A stretch of 64,000 nucleotides of DNA from Parvularcula oceani (GTDB lineage: Bacteria > Pseudomonadota > Alphaproteobacteria > Caulobacterales > Parvularculaceae), in contig NZ_JPHU01000003.1 of assembly GCF_000733125.1 (NCBI RefSeq), positions 186,001-250,000 of the forward strand, in the 5' to 3' direction. The notes beneath the pieces were generated by a model. It was given only the letters and a program-made list of their open reading frames with translations. It ran no database searches and was not told where the DNA came from. The position numbers and the translations under genes are program-made. Below, in pieces: positions 8,157 through 16,582 of the stretch (position 1 is the first letter of the stretch; each line of letters opens with the position of its first letter).

Positions 8157-9257
8157 CTATTGCAGCACGATCTCGGCGTGCAGCGCGCCTGCGGCCTTCA
8201 GCGCCTCCAGGATCTCGATCATGTCCTGCGGCGCGACCTCCAGCGTGTTGAGCCCTTCGATCAGATCGCGGAGGGTCGCCCCGCCTCTCAGGCCGGAGAC
8301 GCCGGGCGCGCCCTTGTCCACCTGCACCGAGGTTCGCGGTAGGATCGCCGTCTCTGCGTTCGAGAAGGGTGCGCCGGGCACGGCCAGCGGGGTTTCCTCG
8401 ACCTCTATCGTCAGCGCGCCCTGCGCCACCGCCACGGGCTCGATCCGCACATCCGCGCCGAGCACGATGGTGCCCGAGCGGGCATCGATGACCACGCGCG
8501 CCGCCTGATCGGGGGTCAGCAGCGTGCGCTCGACCGAGGCGATGAGCTGGGCGGGGTTGAGGCCCGCCAGCCGCGCGTCGAGCTCCACCGTTCCCGCATC
8601 GAGCATGCGGGCGGGGGCATCTTGGAAGCGGTCGTTCAGCGCCCGCTCGATCCGCGAGGCGGTGGTGAAGTCGGGGTTCCTGAGGGCGAGGCGGATCGTC
8701 TCCATCTCTCCGAAGGCGAAGGGCACCTCGCGCTCGACCCGTGCGCCGCCGGGCACGGTGCCGAGGGTCGGGGTGCCCTGGACCGCCCCGGCCGCCTGCC
8801 CCCCGGCGGAGAAGCCGGAGACGACGAGCGGCCCCTGCGCCACGGCATAGACCTGGCTGTCCGCCGCCAGAAGCGGGGTCATGACCAGCATGCCCCCCTG
8901 AAGCGAGCTCGCATCGCCGATCGAGCTCACCTGGATGTCGAGGCGGGAGCCTGCCCGGGCGAAGGCCGGAAGCTCCGCCGTGACGACCACGGCGGCGACA
9001 TTGTCGGGGCGGAAGCGCTCCTCGGCGACATTGACGCCGAGGCGCTCGAGAAGGCTCTGAAGCGCCTCCTCCGTATAGGGCGAATTGCGCAGCGTATCGC
9101 CCGTGCCGTTCAGGCCCACGACGAGGCCATAGCCGAGGAGCTCATTGCCCCGGACCCCCTCGACATCGACGAGGTCCTTGAGCCGAACCTGCGTCTGCGC
9201 CGCCGCGGGAGAGAGGAGCGAGAGGGCCGAAAGCCCTGCGAGGAGGAGCCCCCTCAT
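8157..9257 (-). CDS. flgI: Flagellar P-ring protein FlgI
   Basis: FlgI forms the periplasmic P ring around the flagellar rod. The 366-residue product has a cleavable signal (cleavage after SPAAA), then VRLKDLVDVEGVRGNELLGYGLVVGLNGTGDT, the strongly conserved FlgI start, and the C-terminal block ATLRDLIEGLNTLEVAPQDMIEILEALKAAGAL. The length is normal. Its ATG overlaps the flgL stop (ATGA), so it is the last gene of motB-flgE-flgK-flgL-flgI. Confidence 0.96.
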   Translation of the reverse strand: MRGLLLAGLSALSLLSPAAAQTQVRLKDLVDVEGVRGNELLGYGLVVGLNGTGDTLRNSPYTEEALQSLLERLGVNVAEERFRPDNVAAVVVTAELPAFARAGSRLDIQVSSIGDASSLQGGMLVMTPLLAADSQVYAVAQGPLVVSGFSAGGQAAGAVQGTPTLGTVPGGARVEREVPFAFGEMETIRLALRNPDFTTASRIERALNDRFQDAPARMLDAGTVELDARLAGLNPAQLIASVERTLLTPDQAARVVIDARSGTIVLGADVRIEPVAVAQGALTIEVEETPLAVPGAPFSNAETAILPRTSVQVDKGAPGVSGLRGGATLRDLIEGLNTLEVAPQDMIEILEALKAAGALHAEIVLQ

Positions 9258-10246
9258 CGCAGGAAATTCGTCAGGGAGAGCCGTCCCAGGCGGGAGGTCA
9301 GCGTATACGCCGCCTCCAGCCGCGTCTCCAGCCGCTGCGTCTCAGAGGCCGCCTCATAGGCGTCCCGCCCGACGATCCGGTCCAGCGTCTCGGCGGCCAC
9401 CAGACGGCCATCGGCCTCCCGCTCGGTCGCTTCGCCGAGACGCTTGAGGGCGGTGCCGAGGCGGGCCTCTTCGAGCGTCAGGGCTTCGGTGCCCGAACGG
9501 ATCAGGTCCGCCCCCTGCCGCACCCAGTCCACGACCTCCATCGGCGGCAGGTCGATGCCGTGAACGACGAAGGCGAGGCCTTTCAAAAGGTCCTTCGCCG
9601 CCTGGCTGTCCGCCCGCATGGCAGGCGGAAGCGTCGTCCCGTCCGGCAGGACGACCTTGGCCGCGTCACTATCGGCCCCGCCATAGGCGCTCGCTTCGAA
9701 CCCTCCGCCGGGGGCGAAATACGCATCGAGCGCCGCCCGCTTGGACGCCGCATCCGGCGCAACGGACAGCGCGGTGCCGATCTCGGACAGCATCGCCTCG
9801 GCCGGGGCCAGCGCGGGCTGCCCTGCCGCCGCTCCTGCGAAGAGCGAACGTCCGTCGAAGCGGGCGTTGAGCGCCGTCACCACCGCGCCCATGGCCGAGC
9901 GGGCGGCATCGGAACTCGCCTTGATCGCTGAGGCGCTCTGCGAGACGGCATTGGTGATCGCCTCGACCCCCAGAGTGCCGACGGCTTCCCGCGCCCCCTT
10001 CAGCGCGGCGGAGGCATGGGTGTAGCGCCCGGTCACGAGGGCGAGGCGGGTCTGCGTCGCATTCGACTGGTCGAGGATGTTTCGAACCCTATGGACCTGC
10101 CCGAGCTTTCCGCCCGAAGCTTGCGTGACGTCCGAGCGGGTGCCCGTCACGGCTTCCATCGCGGACCGGTCGAGGTCGGCGCGAAGCCGCGTCGTGACGC
10201 TCGAGAACAGCGAGGACGACAGCAGGTCTGGAAGTGCGCGGATCAT
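9254..10246 (-). CDS. flgL: Hook-filament junction protein FlgL
   Basis: FlgL is the second hook-filament junction protein. The 330-residue protein has the flagellin-like N-terminal helix (TRLRADLDRSAMEAVTGTRSD and QVHRVRNILDQSNATQTRLA) and the C-terminal helix ending TSRLGRLSLTNFLR, matching the D0/D1 halves of flagellin-type proteins. The central region is divergent, as usual. It lies between flgK and flgI, overlapping flgI by 4 bases, which supports FlgL rather than a second flagellin. Confidence 0.9.
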   Translation of the reverse strand: MIRALPDLLSSSLFSSVTTRLRADLDRSAMEAVTGTRSDVTQASGGKLGQVHRVRNILDQSNATQTRLALVTGRYTHASAALKGAREAVGTLGVEAITNAVSQSASAIKASSDAARSAMGAVVTALNARFDGRSLFAGAAAGQPALAPAEAMLSEIGTALSVAPDAASKRAALDAYFAPGGGFEASAYGGADSDAAKVVLPDGTTLPPAMRADSQAAKDLLKGLAFVVHGIDLPPMEVVDWVRQGADLIRSGTEALTLEEARLGTALKRLGEATEREADGRLVAAETLDRIVGRDAYEAASETQRLETRLEAAYTLTSRLGRLSLTNFLR

Positions 10247-10249
10247 GGA

Positions 10250-11671
10250 TCAGATCTCCAGCAGGCGAGCCATCATGTCTGAGACGACCTGAACGACGCG
10301 GGCATTCGCGGCGTAGGCCTGCTCGATCAGGAGAAGGCTCTGAAGCTCCTGATCCGTATTGACCCCGGTGGCAGACAGCGCTTGCTGTCGCAGCTCATCG
10401 GCAGAAGCGCCGACCGCGGCGGCGCGCGCATCTGCGGCGAGGCGCTCGGTGCCGAGCGAGGAGGAAAAGGCCGCCACCGCATCGGAGGCGCTGTAGGCGG
10501 AGGGGCTGCCGGTGGCGTCCGGCACGGCCGCAGGTTCGGACAGCGCGGCGTTCAGCGCGGGCAGGATGCCCGATGCGCCTGCAGGGCCCGGAACCGTCGC
10601 GCTCAACCCGTCGCGGAGGCGCCAGAGGGCTCCGCCCCGCTCGGGATCGACGGCAGCATTGACGCCGATCCGGCTCGCCGCGCCGGGGCCGGGCGTGCCG
10701 GTGAAGAGGCCGTCCGCGCCCGGCGCCTTGGTCGGGTCGAACGCGTCGGATGCGAAGCGCGAAACGAGGTTCTCGGCCAGCGCGTCGAGACGGGAGGAGA
10801 AGGCCGGAACGGTCGCGTCGCGGACCGCGAAGAGCCCGGCGATCTTTCCGGCCGCCGAAGCCTGCACCCCCTCGCCGGGCGTGATGTCGATGCCCCCGGC
10901 GGAGAGGCCAGACAGGTGGCCGGTCGCCATCGTCTGCCCGGCCGCGACGACGCCGGCCGGCCTGAAGCTCAGAAGGCGCGCCTCGTCGCCGAGCAGCGGG
11001 ACGCCCTCGGCCGTGGCGATGCGGACCTGGCCACGCGCATTCGTTTGCACACGTATCGAAAGATGCTCGCCGATCGTGTTGATGAGCCTCTGGCGCTGCT
11101 CTGGCATGTCGGACAGGGCGTTGCCTTCCGAAGTGACGCGCTCGTTCATCTCTTCGAGACCCAGCAGGGCCCGGTTGACCGCATCGACGCCCGCAGCGAT
11201 GCCGGCATCGGCGTCGCCGCGCATGGCCTGCGCCGCGTCGCCGATCCTGCGGAAGGCGGCGGTCAGGCCGTTCGCCGCGTCCAGAGCAGCGCTCTGATAG
11301 GCCGCAGATTCCGGCGTGGCGGCGAGATCGGCGAGCGCGGTTTCGAGCCGTGAGTAACGGGCGAAGAGGCCCGCCTCGTCACCGGGCTCGCCCAGAAGCC
11401 GGCTCAGTTCGCCCGCCGCATCCGATTTCGCCATAGCGCCGGCGCTCGTCGCATCGGCGGCGAGGCGCAGGCCGCCGAGGCGGCCGGCCTCGGCACGCTG
11501 GATCGTCTCGACGAGCACGCCGCCCGAAGGGCTTCGCGCCGTCAGCATCACGTCGCGCCGCGCATAGCCGGGCGTCATGGCATTGGCGACGTTGTGGCCC
11601 CGGACCTGGATCGCCGTGGTGGCGGCGTTCATGCCCGAGATCGCGTTGGAAAGAGCCGAGGAGAAGGTCAC
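10250..11671 (-). CDS. flgK: Hook-associated protein FlgK (HAP1)
   Basis: FlgK joins the hook to the filament. The 473-residue protein carries the rod/hook N-terminal motif SNAISGMNAATTAIQVRGHN followed by VANAMTPGYARRDV, and the C-terminal D0 helix LLLIEQAYAANARVVQVVSD. It lies three bases upstream of flgL and 20 bases downstream of flgE, all on the minus strand. Confidence 0.95.
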   Translation of the reverse strand: MTFSSALSNAISGMNAATTAIQVRGHNVANAMTPGYARRDVMLTARSPSGGVLVETIQRAEAGRLGGLRLAADATSAGAMAKSDAAGELSRLLGEPGDEAGLFARYSRLETALADLAATPESAAYQSAALDAANGLTAAFRRIGDAAQAMRGDADAGIAAGVDAVNRALLGLEEMNERVTSEGNALSDMPEQRQRLINTIGEHLSIRVQTNARGQVRIATAEGVPLLGDEARLLSFRPAGVVAAGQTMATGHLSGLSAGGIDITPGEGVQASAAGKIAGLFAVRDATVPAFSSRLDALAENLVSRFASDAFDPTKAPGADGLFTGTPGPGAASRIGVNAAVDPERGGALWRLRDGLSATVPGPAGASGILPALNAALSEPAAVPDATGSPSAYSASDAVAAFSSSLGTERLAADARAAAVGASADELRQQALSATGVNTDQELQSLLLIEQAYAANARVVQVVSDMMARLLEI

Positions 11672-11691
11672 GGGATCAGCTTTCTAATTCG

Positions 11692-12996
11692 TCAACGGAT
11701 GATATTCGTGGTTTCCTGAAGCATCTCGTCGACGGTCTGGATGATCTTGGCGTTGGACGTGTAGGCCCTCTGCGTCTTGATCAGGTCCGTCATTTCGGTG
11801 CCGATATCGGTGGTGCTTTCCATCAGCGCGTAGCCGACCGTCTCGCCCACCGGTCCCTCGCCCGCATCCCACAGATAGAGGTCGCCGCTTTCCTGGCTGA
11901 CTGTGTAGGCCTGGTTGTCGGTCGGGTTGAGCCCGTTGAGGTTCGGCACGTCCGCCACCGGGATCTGGAAGATCGTGCGGCGGAAGCCATTGTCGTAGAT
12001 CGCCTGGAGGCGGCCGAACCCGTCGATTTCCACCGTAGACAGATCGCCGACAGGCGCGCCGTTCTTGGCGACGGCATAGGGCGAGAAGCTCGCCGAGAGC
12101 TGGGTCAGGCCTTCATTGCGGCCTTCCTTGCCGACGAAGATGGAGACCGGGCCCGAGGAGAGGTTCAGCTGCGCTTCGCCCGTTGCGGGATCGTAGGTCG
12201 CGCCGTTCCCCGGGGTCACCGTGGCAAGCGTCCCGCCCGCCTCCGGCGTGTCGTTGAAGGTGACGTTCAGCGTGCCGACCTGCGCGGGCGGGATCTGCGC
12301 CTCGTCCGTCAGTGTGACCGTCCAGCTGTTCGAGGCGCCGGTCCCCGACACGTCGGGCGTGAATTCCGCCGTCAGCTCCTGCAGCTTGCCGAGATTGTCG
12401 TAATATTCGAGCGGAAGGACGAAGGGATCGCCGAGGCCGCCTGCCTCGGTCGCCGTGGCGGGCAGGTTCACGCCGAGCTCGATGCGCGTCGTCGGCTGGG
12501 CGGAGAACTGCGCGACATTGATGTTGACCGGCTGAAGGCTCTCGCCCGAGCGGCGGGAGATCGCGCCCGGATCGCCGCTGGCATCGGTCGGCCAGCCCAG
12601 CAGGTGCAGCCCGCCGGAGGTGCGCAGGAACCCGTCCTGGTCCGGGGCGAAGTCGCCGGTCGGGGTCAGGAGCAGCGAGCGGTTCTCGCCGCCCTCGTTC
12701 ACGCCGCCGGGGGTGGTCACGGGCAGGAGGCCGCGCCCTGCGACCGCGATGTCGGTCGAGCGGCCGGTCGAGATCAGCGAACCGCGCGTGTCCACGAGCT
12801 TCGTCGTGTCGACGCGGACGCCGCCCGCGGCATAGGCGTTGCGGCGCTGTTGCAGGACCATGGACGCGAAATTCGCCTCCGTCCGCTTATAGCCGAAGGT
12901 CGAGGCGTTCGAGACGTTGTTCGAGATCGCGGCCAGCCGCGTCGCGTTCACGTTCAGCCCCATGACGCCGGCGTTCAGGGAGGAGGACATGGACAT
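11692..12996 (-). CDS. flgE: Flagellar hook protein FlgE
   Basis: FlgE polymerises into the hook. The 434-residue protein has the FlgE/FlgG N-terminal motif NVNATRLAAISNNVSNASTF, the hook-type central domain (VNINVAQFSAQPTTRIELGV, LEYYDNLGKLQELTAEF) and the C-terminal helix TDLIKTQRAYTSNAKIIQTV. Two in-frame ATGs (12996 and 12990) start the protein; CGGAG ten bases before the first favours it. It is 40 bases downstream of motB. Confidence 0.95.
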   Translation of the reverse strand: MSMSSSLNAGVMGLNVNATRLAAISNNVSNASTFGYKRTEANFASMVLQQRRNAYAAGGVRVDTTKLVDTRGSLISTGRSTDIAVAGRGLLPVTTPGGVNEGGENRSLLLTPTGDFAPDQDGFLRTSGGLHLLGWPTDASGDPGAISRRSGESLQPVNINVAQFSAQPTTRIELGVNLPATATEAGGLGDPFVLPLEYYDNLGKLQELTAEFTPDVSGTGASNSWTVTLTDEAQIPPAQVGTLNVTFNDTPEAGGTLATVTPGNGATYDPATGEAQLNLSSGPVSIFVGKEGRNEGLTQLSASFSPYAVAKNGAPVGDLSTVEIDGFGRLQAIYDNGFRRTIFQIPVADVPNLNGLNPTDNQAYTVSQESGDLYLWDAGEGPVGETVGYALMESTTDIGTEMTDLIKTQRAYTSNAKIIQTVDEMLQETTNIIR

Positions 12997-13036
12997 GGTT
13001 GCATGACTCCGTTGTTTCTATCTTGAGTTGTAGAGC

Positions 13037-13825
13037 TCAGGGAGTGACCGAAGAGTTAACGGATCCGCTCGAAACGCTCTCGTTCAGCATGATGATCGAA
13101 ATGCGCCGGTTCTCGGCCGCGGAGGCATCGCCGTTCACCGGCTGGCGGTCCGCCCGCCCCGAAACCTCGGAGATCGCCGCGATCGGGAATCCCGCCGCGA
13201 GCGCCAGCCGCCGCGCGGCATTGGCGCGATCGGCCGACAACTCCCAGTTGGAATAGGCCGCGCCCTTGCGGAACGGGATATCGTCCGTATGCCCGACGAA
13301 TTTCACACGCCGGCCGCTCTCGGCCAGGACCGGCGTAACCTTCGCGACGACGTCCCGCAGGAGGTCGGATGGCGCGGAGCCGCCAAGGGCGAAGAGCGGC
13401 GCGCCATCCGCGTCGATCAGGTCGACCACCGTGCCCTCCGGCGTCAGGGTTACCTTGACCTGGTTCTCGTCGATCACGTCCTTCAGCGCCCCGAGAACGC
13501 TGCGCGTGATCTCTCCTCGAAGCTCGTAATCGTCGCCCGCGCCGCCATGGCCGTCATGGGCCAGGCTTTCGGTGGCGTAGACGCTGTCGCCCGACATCAT
13601 GTCCATGCCCCCGCCCGAGATCGCCGAGATCGGCACGGAAGGATCGAAATAGTCGGCGAGGCCCGCCCGCTGCTCCTCGGTCGTGGCGTTGAGGAGCCAC
13701 ATCAGAAGGAAGAAGGCCATCATGGCCGTGACGAAGTCGGCATAGGCGACCTTCCACGCCCCGCCGTGATGGCCTTCGCTGGCGATGGTCTTCTTGCGTT
13801 TGACGATGATGGGCTGGACGCTCAC
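13037..13825 (-). CDS. motB: Flagellar stator protein MotB
   Basis: MotB is the peptidoglycan-anchored stator subunit. The 262-residue protein has a basic cytoplasmic N-tail, one membrane helix WKVAYADFVTAMMAFFLLMW that contains the ion-binding Asp30, and a C-terminal OmpA-like peptidoglycan-binding domain (VKFVGHTDDIPFRKG, NWELSADRANAARRLALAAG, GRADRQPV). motA is not adjacent but lies 13.6 kb away at the other end of the locus. The gene is divergent from the FliM-like gene across about 108 bases that hold a CtrA-like box. Confidence 0.94.
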   Translation of the reverse strand: MSVQPIIVKRKKTIASEGHHGGAWKVAYADFVTAMMAFFLLMWLLNATTEEQRAGLADYFDPSVPISAISGGGMDMMSGDSVYATESLAHDGHGGAGDDYELRGEITRSVLGALKDVIDENQVKVTLTPEGTVVDLIDADGAPLFALGGSAPSDLLRDVVAKVTPVLAESGRRVKFVGHTDDIPFRKGAAYSNWELSADRANAARRLALAAGFPIAAISEVSGRADRQPVNGDASAAENRRISIIMLNESVSSGSVNSSVTP

Positions 13826-13871
13826 GGCGGGCGCTCCTTGAGAAAAGAATAAGCGCCGTAACCTATGCGTG

Positions 13872-13887
13872 TAAAAGGTCGCTTAAC
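13872..13887. promoter_or_regulatory. CtrA-like box between motB and fliM-like gene
   Basis: TAAA-AGGTCGC-TTAAC matches the CtrA consensus TTAA-N7-TTAAC at 8 of 9 defined bases. It lies in the divergent promoter region of motB (starts 13825) and the FliM-like gene (starts 13934). CtrA control of early flagellar genes is established in Caulobacter; its use here is inference. Confidence 0.4.
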
Positions 13888-13933
13888 CCGCCTCGCGTGT
13901 AACGGTCCCCTACGAACCGTCTGGAGACCGGCC

Positions 13934-14776
13934 GTGACCGAACCCCATCTGAGGCGCCTGACGCGGAAGACCGTCACCCTCCCGCAAGCCTTCCTCGACA
14001 ATTCGCGGCGCTGGCACGAGGCGAGCCAGCGCATGCTGCCCGATCTCAGCCGCCTTCTCGATGCGGACATTGCCGCCGAGACGCCCCTGATCGACCTTAT
14101 CGCCCTGCCCGACATGCGCGCGGCCGCGCCCGAGCCGGGCGTCCTGTTCGCCATGACGTCGCCTTCGGGAGCGGGGTCCTGGGTCCGGATCGGCCGGAGC
14201 GATGCGCTGCGCCTGTCCGCGCTGCTGCTGCGCGCCTCGCCCGGCACCGAAGATCCCGAAGCGCCCGCCCTTCTCGACGGCCTGCTGCTTCGCCCGGTGA
14301 TCGAGGCGGTCCTCGGCCAGCTCTACACGGCTTTCGAGGTCCACCTGGCCCTCGATGAGGAAAAACCGCTCTTCGACTGGCCTCTGGGCATGGAGGAGGA
14401 AGCGCGTCCCGTCCTCCATGTCCGCCTGCCCTTCACGGCCGGCGAGGTCAGCGCCGCCATCACCGTGTTCGTCACGCGCGACACGGAATGTTTCGCCGCG
14501 CCGACTCCGGTCGTGACAGGGGCGCCGGGCGCCCGCCGCGCCGCCTCCGCGGCGCCGGTCATACTGGCCGCCGTTCTCGACAGCTGGGAGGTCACGGCGC
14601 GGGAGGTCGCGGCATTCACTCCCGGCATGGTCCTGCCCCTGCCCGCAGCGTCCGTCGATGCGGTCGCGGTGATGGTCGAGGGCGGAGAGACGAGGCGGCA
14701 GATCGCCGAGGCCGAGCTTGGCAAGGATCGCGGCCGCCAGGCCCTCAGGCTGACGCGCGACCCGATCTTCGCCTGA
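13934..14776 (+). CDS. Divergent FliM/FliN-like flagellar switch protein
   Basis: The 280-residue protein ends in a SpoA/FliN-type domain, about residues 205-277: APVILAAVLDSWEVTAREVA, FTPGMVLPLP, then AEAELGKDRGRQALRL, the normal order of a C-ring beta domain. The middle (about 25-190) resembles the CheC-like region of FliM in layout. The N-terminal CheY-binding LSQxEIDALL motif of classical FliM is not visible. GTG 13934 has GGAGA six bases upstream; ATG 13865 would add 23 residues but has no ribosome site. The 3' end overlaps flhB by 32 bases, convergently. I infer a C-ring protein. Confidence 0.65.
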   Translation: MTEPHLRRLTRKTVTLPQAFLDNSRRWHEASQRMLPDLSRLLDADIAAETPLIDLIALPDMRAAAPEPGVLFAMTSPSGAGSWVRIGRSDALRLSALLLRASPGTEDPEAPALLDGLLLRPVIEAVLGQLYTAFEVHLALDEEKPLFDWPLGMEEEARPVLHVRLPFTAGEVSAAITVFVTRDTECFAAPTPVVTGAPGARRAASAAPVILAAVLDSWEVTAREVAAFTPGMVLPLPAASVDAVAVMVEGGETRRQIAEAELGKDRGRQALRLTRDPIFA

Positions 14777-15815
14777 TCGCTTCGGCGAAGCGGATGGCGG
14801 CGGCGACGGCGGCGTAATGCTCGGGCCGGATCGTCTCGCCGACCTCAACCGCGGCATGGAGCGCCCGCGCGGTGCTCACGTCCTCGCGCACGGGCACGCC
14901 GCTGAGCTCAGCCCGCTGACGGATGGCGAGCGCCAGGTGGTCGACGCCCTTGGCGACGCAGACCGGCACCGTGTCGCTGCGCCGATCCCATTTGAGCGCG
15001 ACGGCATAGTGGGTCGGGTTGACGAGCACGACGTCCGCTTCGGCCGTGTCGCGCAGCATCTGGTTCCGCGCGATCTCGCCCGCCCGCTTCTTGCGGTTCT
15101 GTTTCTGCGTCGGGTCGCCTTCGTTTTCCTTGTTCTCGTCCTGCACTTCCTGGCGGGTCATGCGCAGGCGGCGGGCGTGCTGCATCCTGCGCAAGGGAAA
15201 GCCGATGCCGGCGACGAGCGCCGCGACAAGCGCGGCGAGGCCGAGAACGCCGAAGAGTTCGCCGCGCAGCATGCCGGGCAGCATCCCCGCATGAAGGCCG
15301 GTCGCCGCCAGATAGCCGTCGCGGCGCGACCAGAGATAGGCCGAGCCGAGGCAGGCGACGGCGGTGATCTTGATCGCGCTGCGGGCGAATTCGCCGAGGC
15401 CCTGCCCGCCATATTTCTTCTTGGCGTTCTCGACCGGGTGGATCTTGGACAGGGCCGGCTTGAGCTTGCTCGGCGCGAAGACGAAAGCCTGCTGCGCGAA
15501 TATGCCCGCCACCACGAGGGCAGCGGCGGGAAGGACGATGGCTCCGACAGGCGCGAAGCCCGCAGCGGAGAGGCCTGCGCCGCCCCCGCGGAGCAGCGTA
15601 CCCGCGACGGCTTCGGGCGCGTTGAAGACGCCCGACAGCGCCTCGGCCGCGGAAAAGGCGGCGCGCCCCGCGAGGAGAAGGCCGAGAAGGCAGCCCGCAT
15701 AGGACGCGAAGACCGCCACATCGGTCGAGATCGCGACATCGCCCTTCTGCCGCGCCTTGCGGATGCGGTCGGGCGTCGCCTCGAACGACTTGTTGCCGGC
15801 GTCCTCCTTGCTCAC
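14745..15815 (-). CDS. flhB: Flagellar export gate protein FlhB
   Basis: FlhB is the substrate-specificity switch of the flagellar type III export gate. The 356-residue protein starts with the conserved KSFEATPDRIRKARQKGDVA, has four membrane segments (near 35-58, 88-112, 145-165 and 185-207) and a cytoplasmic domain with the self-cleaving Asn266-Pro-Thr-His269. The length is normal. Its ATG overlaps the fliR stop. It is the last gene of flgB-flgC-fliE-fliQ-flhA-fliR-flhB. Confidence 0.96.
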   Translation of the reverse strand: MSKEDAGNKSFEATPDRIRKARQKGDVAISTDVAVFASYAGCLLGLLLAGRAAFSAAEALSGVFNAPEAVAGTLLRGGGAGLSAAGFAPVGAIVLPAAALVVAGIFAQQAFVFAPSKLKPALSKIHPVENAKKKYGGQGLGEFARSAIKITAVACLGSAYLWSRRDGYLAATGLHAGMLPGMLRGELFGVLGLAALVAALVAGIGFPLRRMQHARRLRMTRQEVQDENKENEGDPTQKQNRKKRAGEIARNQMLRDTAEADVVLVNPTHYAVALKWDRRSDTVPVCVAKGVDHLALAIRQRAELSGVPVREDVSTARALHAAVEVGETIRPEHYAAVAAAIRFAEAIRRRSGRASA

Positions 15816-16582
15816 GGCAGGACGCTCCCGAACAGGGCCTGCGCCCTGTCCATCCAGACGATCAGCATGCCGCCCACCGCCGCCGTCAGGAGCGCGATGC
15901 CGCCGAAGGTGATGGCGGGCATGCCGACAAAGGTCACCATGAGCTGCGGCATGGCGCGGTTCAGGACGCCGAGAAGCGCGTTGTAGGCGAGATTGAGGAG
16001 GACGAGGGGCAGCGCGAGGGAGAGGCCGAAGGCGAAGGCATCCGCGCAGGCCGAAAGCGCCGCCTGGGCGATGGGCCCGCTGGCGCCCTCATAGCCGCCG
16101 GGCGGAAAGGTCCTGTAGCTGTCGAGGAGGATGCCGAAGGCCGCGATATGCAGATCGGCCGTCAGGAACAAGGCGGCGCCCGCGAGGGTGAGCAGGGTCG
16201 AGACGGTGGTGCTCGAATCCTCCGAGATGCCCGCGCCGAAGATCTGGCTGAGCGACAGGGCCTGCGCCACGATGGTGCCCGCGATCGACAGCGCGAAGAC
16301 GAGCACGCGGAAGCCGAAGCCGAGAAAGGCGCCGACCAGCGCCTCGCCTGCGAGGAGCGGCAGGACCGGCCCCTCCTCCACCAGCGGCGCGACGGCCGGG
16401 AAGAGGAGCGCAGTCACGGCCAGCGCTGCGATCAGGCGCACACGGACGGGAATGGCGCGGGTGCCGAGGCCGGGAAGGAGGAAGACGAGAAGCGACATGC
16501 GGGTGAAGAGCGCGATGGCCGGCAGGACCACCAGCGGCGCGATCCCCGCCAGCGGCCCCAGGGACTGGAGGAGTTCGCTCAC
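15812..16582 (-). CDS. fliR: Flagellar export gate protein FliR
   Basis: FliR is a polytopic component of the FliPQR export channel. The 256-residue protein has six hydrophobic segments and typical FliR stretches FRVLVFALSIAGTIVAQALS and LSLALPLVLLNLAYNALLGV, with the late NRAMPQLMVTFVGMPAIT. It overlaps flhA upstream and flhB downstream by 4 bases each. fliP is not in this operon or window. Confidence 0.94.
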   Translation of the reverse strand: MSELLQSLGPLAGIAPLVVLPAIALFTRMSLLVFLLPGLGTRAIPVRVRLIAALAVTALLFPAVAPLVEEGPVLPLLAGEALVGAFLGFGFRVLVFALSIAGTIVAQALSLSQIFGAGISEDSSTTVSTLLTLAGAALFLTADLHIAAFGILLDSYRTFPPGGYEGASGPIAQAALSACADAFAFGLSLALPLVLLNLAYNALLGVLNRAMPQLMVTFVGMPAITFGGIALLTAAVGGMLIVWMDRAQALFGSVLP

